This document shows positions 1 to 5,941 of a DNA stretch of 17,206 nucleotides, piece by piece. Below the pieces are notes generated by a model, which worked only from the letters and a program-made list of their open reading frames with translations, searched no databases and had not been told where the DNA came from. The stretch is from Candidatus Methanoplasma sp. GTDB taxonomy: Archaea > Thermoplasmatota > Thermoplasmata > Methanomassiliicoccales > Methanomethylophilaceae. Each line of letters starts with the position of its first letter. The stretch's first letter is position 1. Made by a program: the position numbers and the translations under genes. Location of the stretch: positions 1 through 17,206 of the forward strand of contig JAITQH010000028.1 of assembly GCA_031288985.1 (NCBI GenBank). Reading direction: 5' to 3'.

Positions 1-1
1 G

Positions 2-1369
2 ATCAGCAAGTCCATCCCCGGCGGATTCTCCATGTCGCAGACGGAGAACGTCGACTCCATCGCCAGGTTCAACATATTCAACAACAACATAAGACCGCGC
101 ATCGAAACGGAATACACCGAATACAAGTTCGCCGCCAACAGCCTGCTGGCGAACCCTCTGATGGTCCTTCCGTTCACCGTGGACAAGGCCGCGATCCCGT
201 CGCACACGTCGGCCAGCGCGTTCGAGTTCAACGCCAGGGCAAAGAGCGTCGAACCTCTCGCGGTCGATGAGGCGTCCAAATCGATCGTCACATCGGCGGC
301 GGAGATGGGTTCCGCATATGCTCTCCTGATCAACAACGCGAAGCTGATCCAAGAGGACACCCCGGGAAGATACACCCTGATGGCCAACAACTTCAGGGAG
401 TCGGCCGCGTCGTTCTCCAAGATCAAAGGATACTCGCTCATGGGCGAGCGCTTCGGGTTCCTGGCCACGGTGGCGGAGGGGTGCGAGAAGCTGATGAACG
501 GCAACGCCATGGAAAGCAGCCAGCACTTCATCGACGGCAAAGACGGCCTCACCGCCCTCAAGGACAAGTTCGCCGCCGACCTGAACCTCGGCCTGATGTA
601 CAACGCCGTGGCCATGGAGGCCACCCAGGCAAAGATCCTCGCCGACATGGCCGCTTTCGTCTACAAAGGAGGCGGAGACGCGCTGAAGACGCTGGACATC
701 GTCCACCGCATATTCTCCTTCAACTACCCCTCAACCGGAAAATGGGGATACCTGCTTGGCAACAAGGAGCGCTTCAACGAGGTGTTCGAGAACATCTCGG
801 CGCTCATGGAGGCAAGGAACGGCGGCGCCATGCTCATAACGGCGGGTGCCGGACAGTACCTTGTGCCGTTCTGGGACGTCGATCTCAGATACAGCTTCCA
901 GACCGGCTCCATGTTCAGCAAGAAGAGCGTCGAGGTCACCGAGGATCTTTTGGTCCCTGCGGACTTCGTGATCGACCCGCAATGTCTATCCGACCCCGCA
1001 TCGGCGCTGACGGACATCTTCTCCATACGTCCGGAGAAGAGCATACTGGCGGGGATAACCGGCAAAGAGACCAGCATCAGCGGCGGGGCGGGCATAGGAA
1101 GGCTTTCCCAGGCATCGCTGAACTCCCCCGGATCCAGAAAGATCGTCCTGCCTCTGAGCACGAAGAGGGAGGCGGAGAAGGTCGTCAACGACTACCTTGC
1201 CGTGCGCACGAGCTCCGACAACAAACTGAAGCTCAGCAAGCCGTACGTCAAGAATCTGATATACATCCCCTGCGAGGTTGACGGCGCTCTGAAAGCGCCT
1301 TCGGAATTCGGTCCATTGACGCCGAAAAGGATCCCGAGAACGAGTGCATCCCAATTGATAGTGATATAA
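2..1369 (+). CDS. Unrecognised protein, first visible gene of an SPFH/zinc-ribbon cluster, 5' end cut by window
   Basis: The frame is open from base 2 with no stop before the first ATG at 32, and that ATG has only a weak purine stretch (GGCGGA) in front. I therefore treat the gene as continuing beyond the window; ATG 32 (445 residues) is the alternative start. I do not recognise the family. From ATG 32, the middle (about residues 85-235) reads as mostly helical. It is followed by a segment with a VPFW motif, a DLRY motif and a later LLVP motif. That pattern loosely recalls the core of bacterial YdjG-like proteins, which often carry an N-terminal zinc ribbon; such a ribbon would lie outside the window. 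No signal peptide or clear membrane span is visible. The gene ends in TAA 11 bases before the next gene, so it is very probably co-transcribed with the membrane, coiled-coil and SPFH genes downstream. The reading frame is secure; the function is not known. Confidence 0.8.
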   Translation: MSKSIPGGFSMSQTENVDSIARFNIFNNNIRPRIETEYTEYKFAANSLLANPLMVLPFTVDKAAIPSHTSASAFEFNARAKSVEPLAVDEASKSIVTSAAEMGSAYALLINNAKLIQEDTPGRYTLMANNFRESAASFSKIKGYSLMGERFGFLATVAEGCEKLMNGNAMESSQHFIDGKDGLTALKDKFAADLNLGLMYNAVAMEATQAKILADMAAFVYKGGGDALKTLDIVHRIFSFNYPSTGKWGYLLGNKERFNEVFENISALMEARNGGAMLITAGAGQYLVPFWDVDLRYSFQTGSMFSKKSVEVTEDLLVPADFVIDPQCLSDPASALTDIFSIRPEKSILAGITGKETSISGGAGIGRLSQASLNSPGSRKIVLPLSTKREAEKVVNDYLAVRTSSDNKLKLSKPYVKNLIYIPCEVDGALKAPSEFGPLTPKRIPRTSASQLIVI

Positions 1370-1380
1370 GAGGTGTGAAA

Positions 1381-1740
1381 ATGAACAACAGAACAATGTC
1401 TGCGGTCACCTTCGGCTTGATAATAATAGCCGTGGCCGTCGGACTGATCGTATATTACACGACGGAGAACGTCCTCGGGACGATCGGCGTCGTGCTGCTC
1501 ATCGTGGGGGCCCTGCTCTCGCTGACCGCGCTCGGATACTCCGCCGTCCCCGATAAGTTCGGACCTTCGGAAGCGATGTACAGACTGGTGGCGGGCCTGG
1601 TGGCGGCGGACATAGGTCTGGTGGTGCTGCTTGCCGGGTTCACGAACCTTGGCGCGATAATACTGATAGCCATATTCCTGATAATCCTGGCGGCCGTGGG
1701 GATCATGACCGCTCTCGTCAACGGGAAAGAGGAAAAATAA
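1381..1740 (+). CDS. Small four-helix integral membrane protein
   Basis: This is a 119-residue protein that is almost entirely hydrophobic. Four membrane segments can be read at about residues 9-28, 31-54, 64-86 and 88-112, joined by short loops, with a charged KEEK tail at the C terminus. ATG 1381 is preferred over the in-frame GTG at 1375. GAGGTG at 1370-1375 is a good Shine-Dalgarno sequence for the ATG and would be consumed if GTG were the start. There are no catalytic-looking motifs, so a role as membrane anchor or partner for the soluble coiled-coil and SPFH proteins next to it is an inference from context only. The family is not recognised; short multi-pass proteins of this sort diverge quickly. 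It lies 11 bases after the upstream gene and 12 bases before the next. Confidence 0.85.
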   Translation: MNNRTMSAVTFGLIIIAVAVGLIVYYTTENVLGTIGVVLLIVGALLSLTALGYSAVPDKFGPSEAMYRLVAGLVAADIGLVVLLAGFTNLGAIILIAIFLIILAAVGIMTALVNGKEEK

Positions 1741-1752
1741 GGGGATGATGAA

Positions 1753-2283
1753 ATGTCGATAGAAGACAAAGTGGAAAGCCAGATGGAGAAGAACCGCTCC
1801 CTGACCGAGAGGATCGCGATGCACATCCCCATATACAAGGGGTACAAGCAGAAGAACCTCCGCAGGGACGAGGACCGCGCCGTGCGCCAGGAAGTGGCGA
1901 GAGCCCTTGAGAATGCGAAGGCCGATCTTTCGACCGTGCAGAGAGCCTCGGTCGGCAACCTGAATCTGATGAGGGACGCCGAGAGGGTCAGGGCGAAAGC
2001 GGACAAGTACTACATAGATGTGAAGAAAGCGGCCGGCGGATACAGCGCGTTCCACGACTCCATAAAGATCCTGGAGGCGGAATTGGACGGGCTCATATCC
2101 TGGGACGCCCAATTGATCGACGGCGCGACGGTGCTCAAGGATCAGACGGCCGCGGCGGTTCGCGACACGGACGACGAAAACATCGACCTCAAAGCAACGC
2201 TGAGAGGGATCGAGAAGACGATCGACTCTCTCATCGAGGCATACAACGAGAGGGAGAGCGTAATGAGAGGATTCAAGGAGTGA
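1753..2283 (+). CDS. Cytosolic coiled-coil protein, possibly PspA- or Snf7-like in function
   Basis: This 176-residue protein is highly charged, has no cysteine and has no membrane segment. Most of it reads as long amphipathic helices with heptad-like spacing: residues 35-75 (rich in Arg, Glu, Ala), 95-125 and 140-172. A short basic N-terminal part contains a PIYKGYKQKN stretch that could lie on a membrane surface. The start at ATG 1753 is supported by a GGGGATGA Shine-Dalgarno-like stretch just upstream. The gene is six bases from the SPFH gene that follows. In Bacillus, an SPFH protein (YdjI) is encoded beside the PspA-like coiled-coil protein YdjF. By analogy this could be the helical partner that polymerises or binds lipid, but I see no sequence signature that proves PspA or ESCRT-III homology. 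Treat it as a helical protein of unknown function. Confidence 0.85.
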   Translation: MSIEDKVESQMEKNRSLTERIAMHIPIYKGYKQKNLRRDEDRAVRQEVARALENAKADLSTVQRASVGNLNLMRDAERVRAKADKYYIDVKKAAGGYSAFHDSIKILEAELDGLISWDAQLIDGATVLKDQTAAAVRDTDDENIDLKATLRGIEKTIDSLIEAYNERESVMRGFKE

Positions 2284-2289
2284 TGAAGA

Positions 2290-3384
2290 ATGGCAGAAAA
2301 AACCAACGTGGTGTTCTGGGAGAGCCAGGGCCCCGATGACATAATCTACAGATCCCCGCACAGCGATCTGAGGACCATCACCTCGGTCACCGTGCCCGAG
2401 CATGCGGTCGCACTGTTCATAAGGGACGGGAAGTTGGAAGGCGTTCTGGAACCCGGAAGACACGTGGTGACCTCGGCGAACGTGCCGTGGCTCACCAAGC
2501 TGTACAACCTCGCTCTCGGATTCAAGGAGACGCCGTTCAAAGTGTGGATCGTATTCATCTCGCTGAAGATGTTCAACGGGAAATGGGGCATCCGCAGCAT
2601 GATCAAGGCGGCGCAGGAATACGAGGTCCCGATAGTCCTCATGGGCAACGGAGACTACCAGTTCCGCATCAATGACGTGGCGCTGTTCTACACGCAGGTC
2701 CTCGGAGGCACCAACTCCTACAGCACCGGCGACGTGAACGGCTTCATGAAGAGCTTCATCAACGAGCAGATAATCCAGCAGATGAACTCCCAGTACTACA
2801 TGGACATCATGAACAATCTGGAGAAGGCGTCCACAAGTACGAAGATACTCATCGAGCCTTACTTCATGCAGAGAGGGATAGAACTGCTCTCGCTGAAGAT
2901 CAACGAGGTCCAGACGTCCGAGGAAGACCGCAAGAAGGTGTTCGAGTACCTCCAGTTCAGCAGCAAGAACGGAGAATCCTTCAAGAAATACGAGGTCATG
3001 GACAGGATGGCAGACGCCATAGGCAACTCACAGGGAGGTGCGGCAATGGGAACCGGAATGCTTCTGTTCCCGCAGATGTACCAACAGCTGCAGCAGCAGC
3101 CTGTGGCCGGAATACAGGGCCAGCAGCAACAGCAACAGCAGGTCACCAAGGTCATGTGCCCCACATGCGGAGGACTCAACGACTACCCGTACAAGTTCTG
3201 CGCGAACTGCGGCCAGCCGTCCCCGCAGTTGAATGCACAGGCGGCGCCCGCCGCCGCGGCCGCACCTGCGGGAGCCGCTGCGCCCACGGGGAAGTTCAAG
3301 AACTGCCCGTATTGCGGCCAGGACATCGGCGGGCTTCCGAAGACCCCCAAGTTCTGTCCATACTGCTCTGAGCAATTGAGCTGA
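2290..3384 (+). CDS. SPFH/Band-7-like protein with Q-rich and Ala-rich linkers and two C-terminal zinc ribbons
   Basis: This is a 364-residue protein. Residues about 1-210 fit the SPFH fold of the YdjI or virion-core-like group: an early VFWESQGPDDIIYR segment, then a VPEHAVALFIRDGKLEGVLEPGRH stretch typical of that family (split here as VPEHAVALFIRDG and LEPGRH), then a helical part to about 250. A glutamine-rich linker (about 262-285) leads to zinc ribbon 1 (Cys 290, 293, 304, 307). An Ala/Pro linker leads to zinc ribbon 2 (Cys 339, 342, 356, 359), which ends the protein. No transmembrane span is visible, so membrane association would depend on partners, perhaps the small membrane protein two genes upstream. 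SPFH proteins form oligomeric rings or scaffolds on membranes; the substrate here is unknown. It is the last gene of its unit, followed directly by a strong terminator. The SPFH assignment is fairly sure and the role is inferred. Confidence 0.85.
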   Translation: MAEKTNVVFWESQGPDDIIYRSPHSDLRTITSVTVPEHAVALFIRDGKLEGVLEPGRHVVTSANVPWLTKLYNLALGFKETPFKVWIVFISLKMFNGKWGIRSMIKAAQEYEVPIVLMGNGDYQFRINDVALFYTQVLGGTNSYSTGDVNGFMKSFINEQIIQQMNSQYYMDIMNNLEKASTSTKILIEPYFMQRGIELLSLKINEVQTSEEDRKKVFEYLQFSSKNGESFKKYEVMDRMADAIGNSQGGAAMGTGMLLFPQMYQQLQQQPVAGIQGQQQQQQQVTKVMCPTCGGLNDYPYKFCANCGQPSPQLNAQAAPAAAAAPAGAAAPTGKFKNCPYCGQDIGGLPKTPKFCPYCSEQLS

Positions 3385-3391
3385 GACCAAC

Positions 3392-3430
3392 GCCGGCCGA
3401 AAGGCCGGCCTTTACTTTTTTTCTTTTTTC
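3392..3430 (+). terminator. Hairpin with GAAA tetraloop plus T-rich tract
   Basis: A perfect 7-bp stem GCCGGCC/GGCCGGC (3392-3398 with 3403-3409) closes on a GAAA loop, a stable GNRA tetraloop. Two T-rich runs follow (3411-3429). It sits 8 bases after the SPFH stop codon. Archaeal termination depends mainly on the T-tract, and both elements are present here, so it should end the four-gene unit. Confidence 0.8.
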
Positions 3431-3459
3431 GGCTTCTGCGGGGCGGCGCCCTCCCTAGT

Positions 3460-3467
3460 ACATATAT
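3460..3467 (+). promoter_or_regulatory. TATA box for the TraB-thyX unit
   Basis: The AT-only stretch ACATATAT stands in an otherwise GC-rich spacer, with its centre about 26 bases before ATG 3490. That is the normal distance from an archaeal TATA box to the transcription start. The transcript would begin at or within a few bases of the ATG, that is, leaderless. No Shine-Dalgarno sequence precedes the ATG, which fits. Confidence 0.6.
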
Positions 3468-3489
3468 CTCGAATGGCGTATTCGGACTC

Positions 3490-4188
3490 ATGATCACCGT
3501 CGTCGGCACAGGCCACGTCTTCAAGATCGCCGAGCCTGTGTCGTTCATCGTCAGGAACACCTGGCCCGACGCCGTGCTTGTGGAGCTGGACGCGAAACGA
3601 TATGATGCTCTGGTCAAAGGCTCCGGCGGATCCGGCAAGAGCGGCGCATCGGGATTCTATCGGCGTTCCGCCAAATATCAGGATCGGGTGTCGGAGATGA
3701 ACGAGACGCAGACCGGGAGCGAACTCCTGGCCGCGATAAACGCGGGAGTCCTCGCCGGCGCCGAGATAATATGCATAGACATGGATGCGGAGCGGGCAGT
3801 CAACGAAATGTGGGAGGAGATGCCGTTCTCCGAGAGGCTGAGATACAACATATCCTCGTTCAGGGACTCTGTGTTCAAAAGAAGAGGCATCGGGAAGATC
3901 GGGAGATCTCCGGAGAACGACGCCGATTATGTGGAAGAGATGCGCAGAAGATATCCCACCCTCGTGAGGAAGCTCATCGACGAGAGAGACGAACACATGT
4001 CCGCGCAGATATGCAAGGCCGCCGAGACCTATGCGAACATCGTTGTTGTCGTGGGCGACGCCCATGTACAAGGGCTGGTCAGACTGATCGGGCGCGATGA
4101 CGTCGCCACTGTGAGGCTCTGTGAGCTGTTGGACAGGGAAAAACTGGATAAAGTGAAAGCGCGGATATGGGGCGGAGACACCGGATGA
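3490..4188 (+). CDS. TraB/PrgY-family protein
   Basis: This 232-residue protein carries the hallmarks of the TraB/PrgY/GumN (TIKI-like) family. These are an N-terminal GTGHV motif (residues 6-10), VELDAKRY (31-38), DERDEHM (164-170) and a second histidine motif GDAHV (189-193). The paired G-x-x-HV motifs and the conserved acidic residues resemble a metalloprotease-like active site in this family. The biochemical role in archaea is not established. It lacks the C-terminal membrane helices found in many longer archaeal homologues (about 400 residues), so it looks like a soluble short form. ATG 3490 is the first in-frame start after the TATA box and gives the GTGHV motif its usual position near the N terminus. 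The stop overlaps the thyX start (ATGA), so the two genes are translationally coupled, though no functional link is known. The family call is firm, the function open. Confidence 0.85.
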   Translation: MITVVGTGHVFKIAEPVSFIVRNTWPDAVLVELDAKRYDALVKGSGGSGKSGASGFYRRSAKYQDRVSEMNETQTGSELLAAINAGVLAGAEIICIDMDAERAVNEMWEEMPFSERLRYNISSFRDSVFKRRGIGKIGRSPENDADYVEEMRRRYPTLVRKLIDERDEHMSAQICKAAETYANIVVVVGDAHVQGLVRLIGRDDVATVRLCELLDREKLDKVKARIWGGDTG

Positions 4189-4859
4189 CAGTAAGACTTT
4201 TGGCGTACACAAAGGACGCGGACGCCATATGCGCCGCGGCGGGCAGATCATGTTATTCCAAGGAATCGTCCGCAGACCTGCTTGGAAAGGGGGAACCGGA
4301 GAAGACCCTCGGCAAGATAGTCGGAATGGGGCATCACTCGGTGATAGAGCACGCGGTGTTCACATTCTCCGTGGAGGGCGTGTCACGGGCGCTCACACAC
4401 CAGTTGGTGAGGCATAGGATCGCATCGTTCTCCCAACAGAGCCAAAGATACGTGTCAATGGACGAGCCTACCTTCGTCGTGCCAAGAACCGTGGAAGCCG
4501 ACGGCGAGTCCCTGGCCATTTACAATAAGATAATGGAGGACGTCTGGAAAGCCTACTCCCAACTTGAGAAGCGCATTCCCGCCGAGGACGCCAGGTATAT
4601 TCTCCCCAATGGGTGCACCACCAACATCACCGTCACCATGAACGCCAGAGAGCTGCTTCATTTCTTTTCCATGCGCTGCTGCGAGCGCGCCCAATGGGAG
4701 ATCAGGGACATGGCGGAGGAGATGCTGGCCCTTTGCAAGGCCGCGTCCCCCACGATATTCCGCGACGCGGGTCCGCCGTGCGTCCGCGGCCCGTGCCCCG
4801 AGGGGAAGCTGTCCTGCGGGCGCCCCCGCAAAGACCGTCGGTCTGAAGACAGGATATAA
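4185..4859 (+). CDS. thyX: Flavin-dependent thymidylate synthase ThyX
   Basis: This enzyme makes dTMP from dUMP, using FAD, NAD(P)H and a methylene-carrying folate or methanopterin derivative. The signature RHRxxSxxxxSxR is intact at residues 76-88 (RHRIASFSQQSQR). An upstream HHSVIEH segment (50-56) is also typical of the family. The C-terminal GPPCVRGPCPEGKLSCGR tail matches many archaeal ThyX proteins. At 224 residues the length is normal. I chose ATG 4185, which overlaps the TraB stop by ATGA and follows a GGGGCGGAG Shine-Dalgarno-like stretch at 4169-4177. An in-frame ATG at 4167 would add six residues inside the upstream gene and is less likely. No classical ThyA is seen in the window. 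Confidence 0.95.
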   Translation: MTVRLLAYTKDADAICAAAGRSCYSKESSADLLGKGEPEKTLGKIVGMGHHSVIEHAVFTFSVEGVSRALTHQLVRHRIASFSQQSQRYVSMDEPTFVVPRTVEADGESLAIYNKIMEDVWKAYSQLEKRIPAEDARYILPNGCTTNITVTMNARELLHFFSMRCCERAQWEIRDMAEEMLALCKAASPTIFRDAGPPCVRGPCPEGKLSCGRPRKDRRSEDRI

Positions 4860-4885
4860 ATCCCCTGTATGCCCATATGAAAACA

Positions 4886-4907
4886 TGTAAATACTTACAG
4901 AAATATT
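4886..4907 (+). promoter_or_regulatory. AT-rich promoter region of the EamA transporter gene
   Basis: The 67-base gap after thyX contains two TATA-like stretches, TGTAAATACT (4886-4895) and GAAATATT (4900-4907). The first would start a transcript near 4916; the second would start one nearly at the ATG. AGAGGG at 4915-4920 is a plausible Shine-Dalgarno sequence, which favours the first or an even earlier start. Which element is used cannot be decided by reading. Confidence 0.4.
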
Positions 4908-4926
4908 CTACTACAGAGGGCAGTCA

Positions 4927-5865
4927 ATGGCAGCAAAAAACCTCCCGTACGCGATAGCATTCCTGTTCGTGCCTGCGATGTGGGCATCAAATATCATACT
5001 GGTCAAGGATCTCAGCGAGGACATACCGACATTCGCGCTTGTGCTGATCACCTACGGGCTTGGGGCGCTGACCGTATTGGCCGCCCGTCCGTTGCTTAAA
5101 GCTCCGAAATTCACGAAACGCGAGTGGATGTACGGGGCGTTGATCGGCGTGATGGTGTTCGCGGCCACCGGATTCCAATTCCTGGGGCTTCTGTATACAA
5201 CGCCTGCCAACAGCGGACTGTTCACTATACTGTATGTCATCTTCATCCCGGTGATCGTGCTGATCATCAAAAGGAGATTCTCGTACAGGCCTCTGCTCTT
5301 TGCGGTCATAGGGCTTATCGGAGTCGTGGTCCTGTCCGGAGCATGGGAGGGCGTGGTGTCCCTCAACAGAGGGGATGCGTTCACTGCGATAGGCGCAGTG
5401 TTCTGGGCGCTGCAGTTCGTCCTTCTGGAGAAGTATTCCCCAGGCCTCAACTCCGTCAATTTGACGGTCACGTATCTTGTATTCGTTACTCTGGCGGCGG
5501 CTGCCACGACTCTGATCGCGGAAAACAGCGCATACGGAACGATGGCGCCCCAAAGTTCTTGGGTCGCGTCGCTGGTGTTCATGGGCGTCGTCACCATCGG
5601 CCTGTGCTTCCTGATACAGACCTTCGTACAGTCAAAAGTGCCTGCATCGACCGTCGCAATGCTGTGCTGCACCCAATCCCTGTTCGCACTGCTGTTCTCT
5701 TTGATCCTTGGATACGACGAGGTCACATTGGCGCTCATCGGGGGCGCCGCGCTGATAACGGTCTCGGCGGCCCTTTCCGCCCTGTATGGGCAGGAGCCTC
5801 TCATAGGGGAGGAGGAAGCGGACGGCCGTGCGGCGGATGCGCAGGGGGATGCGCGGACAGTCTGA
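4927..5865 (+). CDS. EamA/DMT-superfamily transporter (RhaT-like drug/metabolite exporter)
   Basis: This 312-residue protein has about ten hydrophobic helices arranged as two tandem EamA repeats, roughly residues 6-140 and 150-285. That is the standard architecture and length of the drug/metabolite transporter superfamily. The N-terminal half contains a FLFVPAMWASN start helix and a TGFQFLGLLYT segment. The second half has a WALQFVLLEKYSP segment aligned to the repeat start. A hydrophilic acidic tail of about 26 residues is probably cytoplasmic. The substrate cannot be predicted; members export amino acids, sugars, nucleosides or drugs. ATG 4927 is preceded by AGAGGG with a spacing of six bases. 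The gene stands alone and is convergent with the TPR gene downstream. Confidence 0.9.
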   Translation: MAAKNLPYAIAFLFVPAMWASNIILVKDLSEDIPTFALVLITYGLGALTVLAARPLLKAPKFTKREWMYGALIGVMVFAATGFQFLGLLYTTPANSGLFTILYVIFIPVIVLIIKRRFSYRPLLFAVIGLIGVVVLSGAWEGVVSLNRGDAFTAIGAVFWALQFVLLEKYSPGLNSVNLTVTYLVFVTLAAAATTLIAENSAYGTMAPQSSWVASLVFMGVVTIGLCFLIQTFVQSKVPASTVAMLCCTQSLFALLFSLILGYDEVTLALIGGAALITVSAALSALYGQEPLIGEEEADGRAADAQGDARTV

Positions 5866-5895
5866 TGCTTCCCGCCGCCGATCGCCGAAAATGCT

Positions 5896-5935
5896 CGAGA
5901 GGGGCCGCTCCGGCGGCCTCTCGCACTTCCTTTTC
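5896..5935. terminator. Probable terminator between convergent genes
   Basis: A hairpin lies between the two convergent stop codons. The outer stem CGAGAGG/CCTCTCG (5896-5902 with 5917-5923) encloses an inner CCG/CGG pairing, and a pyrimidine-rich run CTTCCTTTTCC follows on the plus strand. The stem is good, but the T-tract is interrupted by C, so activity is uncertain. It could serve the transporter gene on the plus strand. Confidence 0.45.
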
Positions 5936-5941
5936 CGAGCC

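Noticed and set aside
1192..2463. Minus-strand open frame opposite the SPFH cluster
   Set aside because: It crosses three genes with good starts, Shine-Dalgarno sequences and membrane or coiled-coil patterns on the plus strand. The product is His/Arg-rich and unlike any protein I know; it is a GC-rich antisense shadow.
3121..3143. CAG/CAA repeat as a non-coding microsatellite
   Set aside because: It encodes the glutamine-rich linker in frame and mixes CAG with CAA; it may vary in length but is part of the SPFH gene.
4849..4868. Small hairpin ACAGG/CCTGT at the thyX stop as a terminator
   Set aside because: The stem is only five bases and no T-tract follows, so I do not call it a terminator.
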